Assembly (NCBI RefSeq): GCF_039822205.1
Contig: NZ_JBAGBW010000027.1
Coordinates: 1 to 25,192 of the forward strand
DNA length: 25,192 nucleotides
Direction: 5' to 3'
Source: Thermodesulfobium sp. 4217-1
Lineage (GTDB): Bacteria; Thermodesulfobiota; Thermodesulfobiia; Thermodesulfobiales; Thermodesulfobiaceae
Part shown: positions 16,832-25,192 of the stretch, one piece after another
Position numbering within the stretch: position 1 is the first letter of the stretch
Layout: the number at the start of each line of letters is the position of its first letter
Position numbers and translations under genes: made by a program
The notes under the pieces: model-generated
Database searches by the model: none
Seen by the model: the letters and a program-made list of their open reading frames with translations, nothing else
Told to the model about the DNA's origin: nothing

Positions 16832-19800
16832 CTTTATTACAAATTCAGGCGAAAGGTCTTTGAAGAGTAGAATATCAACACTGGTCAAAAATAGCGCTGA
16901 ACTAAAATTTCTTGTTGGATTTTTTTACTTTTCTGGTTTGAAAGAGTTATATGAAAGCATGAAAGAGAACCAGGATGTAACCTTAAATGTGCTTGTAGGA
17001 CTCAATGTAGATACTTCGAACTTCGGCTTAATCGAATACGCTCAAAATAGAGATAATCTGTCACAAAGAGAAATTTCTGATAAATATTTATATTCTCTGA
17101 AGAAGTCTATTAACACAGAGCTTTTTGACACGAAAGAATTTTATAGCCAGTCAAAATTTTTTGTTGGTTTAATAAAATCAGGTAGGCTAAATATAAGAAA
17201 GACTCTTGAGCCAAATCACGCAAAGCTTTATCTTTTCAAACTAAAAAATGAGGTTGGCAGATCCAGACTTTTTATTACAGGAAGCAGTAATCTTACAAGT
17301 TCTGGACTGTCCAGACAAAAAGAGTTTAACGTGGAGATCTCTGACTATGGATTTAAAGAGGCAGAAGATTATTTTGATAAATTCTGGGAAGATTCTGTAG
17401 AGATTACCGAGAAAGATGAATCTAAGAATAGATTAATAAATACCCTTGAGAAAGAGACGCTAATAAGAAAGGTTACACCTTTTGAGGCGTATGCGCTGGT
17501 TCTAAAAAGTTATCTGGACGTTTTCAAGGGCAAGGATATCAGTCAGAGGTTGACAGAGATATTTGAAGAAAACGGCTATAAGCCATATTCATATCAGCTT
17601 GACGCTATCAAGCAAGCTCTGGGAATCATAGACCAAAGCAATGGAGTCTTGATAGCTGATGTGGTGGGACTGGGTAAGACTATTATTGCATGCGCGCTCG
17701 GATACGAGCTAAGGCAGCGGGGCATAGTGATAGCTCCTCCTGGCATTATAGGCGACAAAAAGAAGAGCTTCGGGTGGTGGAGATATTTAGAAGAGTTTGG
17801 CCTGGCGAAATTAGGATGGCAGCCATATTCTTCGGGAGACTTAAAGACTGTTCTCGAAGCTGTTTCGGTAGCAAAAGATATAGAAGTGGTTGTAGTTGAT
17901 GAGGCGCACAGATTTAGAAACCAAAACACTAAAGATTATGAGCTTCTAAAGAATATATGCATGGGCAAGAAGATAATTCTTTTGACTGCGACGCCTTTTA
18001 ACAATCAACCTTCAGATATATTTTCACTTCTGAAGCTGTTTATTATGCCGAAAAAATCAAGCATTACCTTGTCAGATAACCTAGAGTACAAATTCGATTT
18101 ATTTTCAAGCCAGTTTGACAAGCTCTCTTATATAAAGAAATACCTTGCTTCTTCTGATACGAAAAAAAGAGAAAGGGCAATATTTTACAACAAGCTTTTG
18201 TTTGGAACGGATAGGATAGATCTTAGAAGTGTAGACTTTCTTGCTCATTCAATAGCCAAACAGATCAAGGACGTAATAGAGCCTATTATTATCCGCAGAA
18301 ATAGACTGGATCTCGCTGAAAATCCAAATTACAACACGGAAATAGGTGAACTCTCAATTATAAAAGATCCAGATGAGTGGTTTTTCGAGCTCACATCAGA
18401 CCAATCTGATTTTTATGATAAGGTTATAGAAGATTATTTTGCCCTGCCAGAAGATGGTGGCAGGTTTAAAGGAGCTATATATAAGCCCTTTCTCTATGAA
18501 AAGGGAGTTTTAATAGAAGATCTTGAAAAGGGATTCACCAAAGAAGAAAATTTTCAATATTTTCAACAGATAAACCTATATGATTTTATGAGAAGGCTAC
18601 TGGTAAAAAGATTTGAGAGCTCTTTTGGTGCTTTTGAACAGAGTATAAGAAACTTTAAGAAGATTACAGAAGAAGTGCTAAAATTCATAGAAAAGACTGG
18701 AAAGTATATCTTAGATAGGGATCTACTTGAAAAAATCTACAACAAAGATATTGATGAAATAGAAGAATATTTAAATAACTATGCTAAGAATCTTGAAAAA
18801 GAGGAGCATTCGACAAACGACAAGATATATATCCTGAAGGAGTTTAAGCTCAAAGATAAGTTTGTTCAGGATATTAAAGATGACTTAGAGCTTTTTGATG
18901 ATATTTTAAAAGAATTAGCTAAACTAAATATGGTAGCTGACGATCCGAAAATAAAATCATTAATAAAAAATTTGAAGAAAGTTTTCAATATGCCTTCAAG
19001 CGGTAAAGAGCCAAAAAGAAAGGCTGTAATATTTACAGAGTATCTTGATACTGTAAAGTATCTTAAAAACACTCTGAACAAAAGGTTTAATAACAGGGTG
19101 CTTGTGGTAGAGGGTATTTTAAGTGCGAGCAAATTAAGAGAGATAAGAGAGAATTTTGACGCATCGTATGGTGAACTAAAGGATGACTACGACATACTTC
19201 TTACAACCGATATGGTTTCTGAGGGATTTAACCTGAATAGGGCTGGGATAGTGGTGAACTATGATATACCCTGGAATCCTGTAAGGGTAATCCAGAGGGT
19301 GGGAAGAATCAATAGAATATCCAAAAAGGTTTTTGAAGAGCTATATATTGCAAATTTCTTTCCTACGCAAAAGGGCTCAGACCTGGTAAGGTCAAGGGAT
19401 ATCGCATCGAACAAGATGTTTATGATTCACAAGGCTTTGGGTGAAGACTCTAAAATATTTGATGTGGACGAAGAACCTAAGGCGTCAAATCTTTATAAAA
19501 GGATACAGCAAAACCCTGATGAGATGGAAAAAGAGAGCTTTTATACCAGAATTTTCAGAGAATTTGAAGATATAAAGAAAGAGCGCCCAGATATAGTAGA
19601 AGTGCTAAATAGCTTCCCAAATAGAGTAAAGGTTGCTAAATCTGGCGGCAAAGATGAGGTCTTTGTGGTCATAAAGAAGGGCAAAATTTATGTAAATCAC
19701 AGAATTTATGATGAGGAGACAAAGGAAGTAAGTTCATTAGAAGACGTAATAGATGACATTCGTTCAGATGAGAACGAAAAAGGTCTGGAGCTTAGCGATA

Positions 19801-20168
19801 GATTTTGGGATGAATATATGATTTTGAGAGATTATGAGGGTAAAATTGACAAGCCTTTTAAAAATAGCGCCCAAAGCATTGAAACTAAGGCTTATAATCT
19901 TTTGAGAAGCTTGCAAAAGAAAGATAGCCTTTCGGATCAAAAAGACTTTATCAATACTCTCATAGAAGATATTCGCGATTATGGATCTTTATCTGAATAC
20001 ACGCTAAGAAGGCTGGTAAATATGGAAAAGATGAAAGAGGATAGCGTGTCAAAAGAGATTTCGAATCTTAAAAAAGAGTTGGGCGCTGACTATCTAAAAA
20101 GAGAGAAAGAAAGATTGAAAAGCCTAAATAAAGAGGTAATCATAGCTATAGAAAATAGAAGGGGATAG
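16824..20168 (+). CDS. PLD-like domain / SNF2-type helicase fusion protein
   Basis: A probable DNA translocase-nuclease of 1115 codons including the stop. The first 230 or so residues form a phospholipase D-like domain with HAK at 132-134 and GSSNLTSSG; the Asp of the HKD motif is replaced by Lys. A superfamily 2 SNF2/HepA-like motor follows: GLGKT at 282-286 (motif I), DEAH at 359-362 (motif II), LLTATPFNN (motif III), then a roughly 250-residue helical insertion, and TTDMVSEGFNL with QRVGRINR (motifs V and VI). The C-terminal part is charged and coiled-coil-like. I prefer ATG 16824, with AAGGTG upstream; GTG at 16818 is two codons earlier. The methyltransferase gene follows after three bases, so the two are surely co-expressed. 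This points to restriction by a helicase-nuclease and its cognate modification enzyme; biochemical role inferred. Confidence 0.85.
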   Translation: MSNFITNSGERSLKSRISTLVKNSAELKFLVGFFYFSGLKELYESMKENQDVTLNVLVGLNVDTSNFGLIEYAQNRDNLSQREISDKYLYSLKKSINTELFDTKEFYSQSKFFVGLIKSGRLNIRKTLEPNHAKLYLFKLKNEVGRSRLFITGSSNLTSSGLSRQKEFNVEISDYGFKEAEDYFDKFWEDSVEITEKDESKNRLINTLEKETLIRKVTPFEAYALVLKSYLDVFKGKDISQRLTEIFEENGYKPYSYQLDAIKQALGIIDQSNGVLIADVVGLGKTIIACALGYELRQRGIVIAPPGIIGDKKKSFGWWRYLEEFGLAKLGWQPYSSGDLKTVLEAVSVAKDIEVVVVDEAHRFRNQNTKDYELLKNICMGKKIILLTATPFNNQPSDIFSLLKLFIMPKKSSITLSDNLEYKFDLFSSQFDKLSYIKKYLASSDTKKRERAIFYNKLLFGTDRIDLRSVDFLAHSIAKQIKDVIEPIIIRRNRLDLAENPNYNTEIGELSIIKDPDEWFFELTSDQSDFYDKVIEDYFALPEDGGRFKGAIYKPFLYEKGVLIEDLEKGFTKEENFQYFQQINLYDFMRRLLVKRFESSFGAFEQSIRNFKKITEEVLKFIEKTGKYILDRDLLEKIYNKDIDEIEEYLNNYAKNLEKEEHSTNDKIYILKEFKLKDKFVQDIKDDLELFDDILKELAKLNMVADDPKIKSLIKNLKKVFNMPSSGKEPKRKAVIFTEYLDTVKYLKNTLNKRFNNRVLVVEGILSASKLREIRENFDASYGELKDDYDILLTTDMVSEGFNLNRAGIVVNYDIPWNPVRVIQRVGRINRISKKVFEELYIANFFPTQKGSDLVRSRDIASNKMFMIHKALGEDSKIFDVDEEPKASNLYKRIQQNPDEMEKESFYTRIFREFEDIKKERPDIVEVLNSFPNRVKVAKSGGKDEVFVVIKKGKIYVNHRIYDEETKEVSSLEDVIDDIRSDENEKGLELSDRFWDEYMILRDYEGKIDKPFKNSAQSIETKAYNLLRSLQKKDSLSDQKDFINTLIEDIRDYGSLSEYTLRRLVNMEKMKEDSVSKEISNLKKELGADYLKREKERLKSLNKEVIIAIENRRG

Positions 20169-20171
20169 ACG

Positions 20172-23100
20172 ATGAAACTAAATATAGACGAACTGATAAA
20201 CTGCTTTTCAGATGATCTGCTTAGAAGACTCCTGGAGGCAAATTCATCATTTAAGCCTGAAAGTGAGGAGCTATTCTACGAAGGATATGATAAATTTCAA
20301 GACCTAAGGTATCTTGGGAGCATAGAATTTGAGGATACGAATAGATTGGGACTCTTTTCAATAAAAGTAAACAAAGAGCTTAACGAAAGGTCTGGCAAAA
20401 AGGAACAATATAAATTAGGTAAGCAAATTCAAGAAGAGCATAGGCTTGATCTTGCTATCTTTGCCTTTTATGATGAACAGGGCAGCTTTAGGTTATCTTT
20501 AATATACAAAGAATATGCGGGAACGAAAAGCGCTACAAGCTCTTATAAGAGATTTACCTTTTACGTAAACAAAAAGCTTACAAACAAGACCTTTAAAGAT
20601 CAGATAGGAAAGTGCAATTTTAGCTCGTTTGGGGAGATAAAGAGCGCATTTTCGGTAGAGCCCGTAACAAAGGCATTTTATGAAGAGATTCAGACCTGGT
20701 ATTTCAATGCATTGGATAAGATCCATCTCCCAGATGACTTTAAATTTTCTGATAACCCAGAAAAGGATAGAGAAATAAGAAATTCTACTTCTTTAATAAG
20801 ACTAATAACAAGAGTTATATTTATCTGGTTTCTAAAAGAGAAATCCTTAGTTCCAGAGGATCTATTTTCAGAGGATAGGATAGGAAATATCATTAAAGAC
20901 TTCAAGACCTCAAACAACTATTACAACGCAATCTTACAAAATCTATTCTTTGCAACGCTAAACAGTGATGAATCTCAAAGAGGCTTTGCTGAAGATAAAG
21001 GCTATCCGATGAATGTGTCCAATTATGGGATAAAGACGCTGTACAGATATCTGGATAAGTTTCTTATATCTAAGGATGAAATATTAGAAATATTTAGCAC
21101 TGTTCCATTTTTGAACGGCGGCTTATTTGATTGTCTGGACAAAGAAAATGAGAATAAAAAAGTAATATATTTAGACGGATTTTCCAGAAATAAAGATAAG
21201 CAAGCAAGGATACCTGATTATCTTTTCTTTCAACCTGAAGAAGAGAGAATAGACATCTCTAATTATATACAGGGAGGCAATAAAAAGAGTGTAAGAGGGC
21301 TTTTTGACATATTAAAAAGTTACAACTTTACTATAGATGAAAATACCCCGTTCGATCAGGAAATAGCCCTTGACCCTGAGCTTCTGGGTAAGGTATTCGA
21401 AAACCTTCTGGCAGCGTATAACCCTGAGACCTCTACTACTGCAAGGAAGGCAACAGGAAGCTACTATACCCCAAGAGAAATAGTGGACTATATGGTAGAA
21501 GAGAGCCTGTTTCATCACTTTTTAAATATTTTAGGTCAATCTGATGAAAATACTGAAAAACTTAGAAACCTTCTTTCGTACTCTTCTGAAGAGAACCCCT
21601 TTAATGAGAGTGATACGAAAAGATTGATAGAGGCGATATTCGATCTAAAGGTATTAGATCCTGCCTGCGGTTCTGGTGCATTTCCCATGGGGATACTGCA
21701 TAGGCTTACATTTATTCTGGGCAAGCTCGATCCTGATAACGAATACTGGTATGAATTGATATATCGCAAGGCCGTAAACGAATCTAAAGAGATTTTTGCT
21801 AATGAAGACAAATCTGAAAGAGAGATAATGCTAAAAGAGTTAAACGATTCTTTTGACAAAAGCTTTGCCGATCCTGACTATGCAAGAAAGCTATATCTCA
21901 TAGAAAATTGTATATATGGAGTGGATATTCAGCCTATTGCCATTCAGATATCGAAGCTAAGGTTTTTCATATCGCTTGTGATAGATCAAAAAGTGGATAA
22001 AAATAGGCCAAATTCAGGCATAAAAGCCCTGCCTAACCTTGAAACAAAGTTTATAGCTGCAAATTCGCTTATTGGTATAGACAGACCTCAAAATCTTTTA
22101 TATATAGATGATATCGAAGAGATAGAAGGAAAGATAAAGCAAATTAAGCACAAGTTCTTTCAGGCAAAAACAAGAAACAATAAGATGAATCTTCAAAAAA
22201 GAGACAAAGAACTAAGGAAAAGGTTATCTGAAATGCTAAATAAAGTTATTCCATTTGAAGACTCTGAGAAAATAGCTAACTTTGATATCTTTGATCAAAA
22301 CTCAAGCGCTGAGTGGTTTGACCCTGAGTGGATGTTTGGCGTAAGAGATGGCTTTGACATTGTAATTGGAAATCCGCCTTATATACAGCTGCAAAAGAAT
22401 GCAGGTTTGCTTGCAAAAAGGTATAGAAACTTTAATTACAAAGTGTTTAACAGCATGGGTGATATATACGCACTTTTTTATGAAAAGGGTATAGATCTTT
22501 TGAAAGAAGATTCCCATCTTTGCTTAATTACATCAAACAAGTGGATGAGAGCAGGTTACGGAGAGAATTTAAGAGAGTTTTTTACAAAGCTTAATCCAAA
22601 GATTTTAATTGATTTAGGACCTGGAGTATTTGAAAGCGCAACTGTAGATACAAATATCTTGCTCGTTCAAAAGAAAGGAAACCAAAAAGAACTTATTGCT
22701 ACCACGCTGCAAAAAGAAGATAAGGAAAACATATTAAACGCTATAAAAGAAAAGGGAGTAATCTTAGATAAGCTTTCTAAAGACGCCTGGTTCATAGGAA
22801 GTAGTGCTGAGCAAAAACTAAAAGAAAAGATAGAAAGAATTGGAAAACCGCTTAAAGATTGGGATGTAAAGATTTATCGTGGCATATTAACAGGCTTAAA
22901 CGAAGCTTTTATAATTACCACAGAAAAAAAAGATGAGATACTTGCAAACTGCAAGACTGAAGAAGAAAGAAAAAGAACAAGTGAAATTATAAAGCCAATT
23001 CTTAGAGGAAGGGATATAAAGAGATATTATTACGAGTGGGCGGGGCTGTGGCTTTTATGGATTTATCAAGGCATTAATATTGAAAAATATCCCTCTATTT

Positions 23101-23654
23101 TGCAACATTTATTACCTTTTAAGAAAAAATTAGAAGTTAGGACGGGCGGAGCAAAAATTGCTGGTGACCCCTCAACCGTCCCATATAAATGGTACGAATT
23201 ACAAGTGGACTCTGCCGCTCACATTTCCGAGTTTGAGAAGGAAAAGGTGGTGTGGCAAAGAATTACACAAGAGCCAACTTTCTGTTTAGTTGAGCCAAAT
23301 GTTTTTATTCTTGATAGTATGGCATTTTTCACAGGTAATAAATTGAAATATGTAATGGCTTTGCTGAATTCAAAAGTAATTTATGAATATGTAAAAATGA
23401 TAGTTCACCAGTATGGATTTACAGGTTTTAGATTGTCAAATCAATATGTTGAAGTTATGCCTCTTCCCCCCATCACCCCTCCCAACGAGGCTTTGGTAAA
23501 ACGCATCGAGTCGCTGGTGGATAAAATACTTGCCGCCAAAAAACAAACCCCTCAGGCGGATACGAGTGAGTGGGAAAGAGAAATCGATGAGATTGTGTAT
23601 AAACTTTATGATTTAACAAATGAAGAAATAAGAATAATAGAGGGAGGGAGATGA
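20172..23654 (+). CDS. Eco57I-class adenine-specific DNA methyltransferase with recognition domain
   Basis: An N6-adenine DNA methyltransferase of the large type IIG-like class, 1160 residues. GSYYTPREIVDYMVEE (motif X-like) precedes the SAM-binding motif DPACGSGAF at 496-504 (motif I), and NPPY at 734-737 is the catalytic motif IV. The C-terminal third, starting at about KDWDVKIYRGILTGLNEAF, matches the TaqI-like specificity region of Eco57I-type enzymes. The N-terminal 330 residues are helical and beta-rich; I see no clear PD-(D/E)XK site there, so cleavage may reside in the partner helicase/PLD protein. GGGGA lies about seven bases upstream of the ATG. Ile codon use changes sharply at about 23041, inside the recognition region, suggesting recombination. 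The next gene starts three bases after its stop. Confidence 0.88.
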   Translation: MKLNIDELINCFSDDLLRRLLEANSSFKPESEELFYEGYDKFQDLRYLGSIEFEDTNRLGLFSIKVNKELNERSGKKEQYKLGKQIQEEHRLDLAIFAFYDEQGSFRLSLIYKEYAGTKSATSSYKRFTFYVNKKLTNKTFKDQIGKCNFSSFGEIKSAFSVEPVTKAFYEEIQTWYFNALDKIHLPDDFKFSDNPEKDREIRNSTSLIRLITRVIFIWFLKEKSLVPEDLFSEDRIGNIIKDFKTSNNYYNAILQNLFFATLNSDESQRGFAEDKGYPMNVSNYGIKTLYRYLDKFLISKDEILEIFSTVPFLNGGLFDCLDKENENKKVIYLDGFSRNKDKQARIPDYLFFQPEEERIDISNYIQGGNKKSVRGLFDILKSYNFTIDENTPFDQEIALDPELLGKVFENLLAAYNPETSTTARKATGSYYTPREIVDYMVEESLFHHFLNILGQSDENTEKLRNLLSYSSEENPFNESDTKRLIEAIFDLKVLDPACGSGAFPMGILHRLTFILGKLDPDNEYWYELIYRKAVNESKEIFANEDKSEREIMLKELNDSFDKSFADPDYARKLYLIENCIYGVDIQPIAIQISKLRFFISLVIDQKVDKNRPNSGIKALPNLETKFIAANSLIGIDRPQNLLYIDDIEEIEGKIKQIKHKFFQAKTRNNKMNLQKRDKELRKRLSEMLNKVIPFEDSEKIANFDIFDQNSSAEWFDPEWMFGVRDGFDIVIGNPPYIQLQKNAGLLAKRYRNFNYKVFNSMGDIYALFYEKGIDLLKEDSHLCLITSNKWMRAGYGENLREFFTKLNPKILIDLGPGVFESATVDTNILLVQKKGNQKELIATTLQKEDKENILNAIKEKGVILDKLSKDAWFIGSSAEQKLKEKIERIGKPLKDWDVKIYRGILTGLNEAFIITTEKKDEILANCKTEEERKRTSEIIKPILRGRDIKRYYYEWAGLWLLWIYQGINIEKYPSILQHLLPFKKKLEVRTGGAKIAGDPSTVPYKWYELQVDSAAHISEFEKEKVVWQRITQEPTFCLVEPNVFILDSMAFFTGNKLKYVMALLNSKVIYEYVKMIVHQYGFTGFRLSNQYVEVMPLPPITPPNEALVKRIESLVDKILAAKKQTPQADTSEWEREIDEIVYKLYDLTNEEIRIIEGGR

Positions 23655-23657
23655 AAT

Positions 23658-25192
23658 ATGGAAGTGAAGAAAATAAATTCAATTAGAAGTTTTGGACAAT
23701 TTACTGAATTTGATTGGGACGAAAATCTATCCCAGTTTGAAAATTATAATTTCTTTTATGGCTGGAATTATTCTGGTAAAACTACTTTATCAAGAATATT
23801 CAGAAGTATTGAAAAAAGACAACTTCATAAGGATTATCAAAACTCAACATTTTCTCTTGAATTAGAAAATAATCAAAAGCTGACTGATAAAAATATTGAT
23901 AACAATTATCCTATACGAGTTTTCAATGAAGACTTTATTGAAGATAACTTTGAGTGGAATAATGAAAATGCTGGAATAGATCCAGTTCTCATTTTAGGAG
24001 AGGAGTCAAAAGAACTTGATAAACAACTAAAACAAAAACAGAAAGAAGAGGAGGTAAAAAAAGAAGACAAGAGCAATTATGAAAATGAAAAAAATCAAAA
24101 AGAAAGAGACCTTCAAAATAAACTAACCGCAAAAGCATCAGAAATACGCAGTATTTTATCAATCACAAATTCAAAAGAATTTGACAGAAATGCATTAGAA
24201 AAAAAAATAGAGCAGATTAAGGAAAATTTTTCAGAAAAAATTTTATATGATAATAAATTAGAGAATTTGAGAGATGTGATTGTCAGCCAAAAGTCAGATG
24301 TAATTAGTCTTTCAATGATCTCATTAGATTTTAAGCTTGGTCAATATATTAATGATATAAAAAAAATCCTTAATAACAAAGTAACTGCCCAAAAAATTAT
24401 TGAAAAACTAAATCAAAATACCCGTCTAAGTGAATGGGTAAAAGAAGGCATCGATCTACATAAAAATGAAGACACTTGTCAATTTTGTGGAAATTCTTTA
24501 ACAAAAGAGCGTTTGGATGAACTAAACAAGCATTTTTCCGAAGAATTCAATCTGTTGATGAAAGAGATTGATGAAAAAGAAGCTGAATTAAATCATCATA
24601 TTGAATATATAAACCAAATTTCGTTTCCAGATAAAGCAAGACTTTATAATGAGTTCCAACAAGATTATGAAGACTTGCTGAATCGTTTTAATGAGATAAA
24701 AATACAGTACATTAATACTGTTGAAAGTTTAATAAAAGAATTAAAGAGAAAAAAAGGAAAACCTTTTGAAACAATCACTATTGATCAGTCTATTAATGAA
24801 GACATAGAAAAGGAAATAATTAATTTATTTGCAGAAATTAAAAAAATTATTGAGCAACAGAATAATAAGGTAAATTCTTTAGCAAAGGAAAAAGAAGATG
24901 CAAAAGAAAAAATAAAATTGCATTACTGTGCAAAGTTTATTCAAGATGAAAAGTATTTTGAGTTAAAAAATGAGATTACTCAATTAGATGAGAAAATCAA
25001 AAATTTAGAGCAGGAAATTAATAATATTACTGAAGAGATTAAGGAGATAGAGCAAAAAATTAAAGCCTCAGCTATTGGTGCAAAGAAGTTAAATGAGTAT
25101 TTAAATAACTTTTTCAGTGATGATAGGTTTAAAATAGAACAAACTGAAAATGGTCGATATAAACTTTATAGAAATGATCAAATTGCAAAAAA
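23658..25192 (+). CDS. PrrC/RloC-like AAA_13 ATPase with zinc hook (3' end outside window)
   Basis: The frame runs open from ATG 23658 to the window edge (511 codons seen). GGAGGGAG lies just upstream. The N-terminus has the family's opening (KKINSIRSFGQF), then Walker A GWNYSGKT at 35-42 and the characteristic RVFNEDFIEDNF segment and ILGEES. Long charged coiled coils flank a CQFC zinc hook at C274-C277, in the arrangement of Rad50-like RloC proteins. RloC and PrrC are anticodon nucleases that cleave a tRNA when an associated restriction system is inhibited by phage. The second ATPase half and any nuclease triad lie beyond the window, so an AAA_13 ATPase without nuclease activity remains possible. 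The gene is three bases from the methyltransferase stop, so it belongs to the same operon. Name rloC is likely but unproved. Confidence 0.75.
   Translation, partial: MEVKKINSIRSFGQFTEFDWDENLSQFENYNFFYGWNYSGKTTLSRIFRSIEKRQLHKDYQNSTFSLELENNQKLTDKNIDNNYPIRVFNEDFIEDNFEWNNENAGIDPVLILGEESKELDKQLKQKQKEEEVKKEDKSNYENEKNQKERDLQNKLTAKASEIRSILSITNSKEFDRNALEKKIEQIKENFSEKILYDNKLENLRDVIVSQKSDVISLSMISLDFKLGQYINDIKKILNNKVTAQKIIEKLNQNTRLSEWVKEGIDLHKNEDTCQFCGNSLTKERLDELNKHFSEEFNLLMKEIDEKEAELNHHIEYINQISFPDKARLYNEFQQDYEDLLNRFNEIKIQYINTVESLIKELKRKKGKPFETITIDQSINEDIEKEIINLFAEIKKIIEQQNNKVNSLAKEKEDAKEKIKLHYCAKFIQDEKYFELKNEITQLDEKIKNLEQEINNITEEIKEIEQKIKASAIGAKKLNEYLNNFFSDDRFKIEQTENGRYKLYRNDQIAK

Noticed and set aside
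23548-23556. Nine-base match CCCCTCAGG to the tRNA-Ala 3' end as an attachment site
   Set aside because: Too short and lies in the conserved methylase C-terminus; the surrounding tRNA sequence does not match.
16824-23654. DISARM (DrmD/DrmMI) assignment for the helicase-methylase pair
   Set aside because: Class 1 DISARM also pairs an SNF2 helicase with an adenine methylase, but drmA, drmB and drmC are absent here, the helicase carries an N-terminal PLD domain, and the next gene is RloC-like. More DISARM genes beyond the window cannot be excluded.
1-25192. CRISPR arrays, rRNA, complete insertion sequences
   Set aside because: No regularly spaced repeats, no rRNA-like sequence and no transposase with terminal inverted repeats were found; the Rpn remnants are the only mobile-element-like genes.

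Overview
This is AT-rich bacterial DNA. The flanks use ATA for Ile and AGA/AGG for Arg heavily and have strong AGGAGG-type ribosome binding sites. That fits a low-GC anaerobe, possibly a thermophile; I cannot name the species from sequence alone. The window is a defence-rich region: one defence locus lies on the minus strand, a second on the plus strand, with ordinary or decaying genes between and around them.

Left edge (1-1644): the C-terminal end of an Rpn-family nuclease/transposase-like gene, a metallo-beta-lactamase-fold hydrolase, and a complete tRNA-Ala(GGC) with a near-consensus promoter. Island 1 (1664-14160, all minus strand) starts 20 bp beyond the tRNA. It is a type 4 BREX locus, transcribed in the order accessory gene, brxP (PAPS-reductase-like/4Fe-4S/DUF4007-like), brxC (large P-loop ATPase), pglZ (alkaline-phosphatase fold), brxL (short AAA+ form). 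The four core genes overlap or nearly touch and look translationally coupled. The accessory gene at the 5' end appears broken by an in-frame TAA and a one-base shift in a T run. No methyltransferase lies in this operon, as expected for type 4 BREX, where a sulfur-type PP-loop enzyme takes the place of PglX.

Middle (14161-16823): a long AT-rich intergenic region with a candidate promoter for the BREX operon and AT-rich palindromes, then a cyclopropane-fatty-acyl-phospholipid synthase gene, then a decayed Rpn gene related to the one at the left edge.

Island 2 (16824-25192, plus strand, continuing past the window) has three tightly packed genes: a PLD-domain/SNF2 helicase fusion, an Eco57I-class adenine methyltransferase with a C-terminal recognition domain, and a PrrC/RloC-like ATPase with a zinc-hook CxxC. 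The likely logic is a restriction-modification pair backed by a suicidal tRNA-cleaving alarm protein, like EcoprrI-PrrC but without type I enzymes. This three-gene arrangement is the best candidate for an incompletely described system. The broken BREX-4 accessory gene and the internal start in the Rpn gene are the other points most worth checking.
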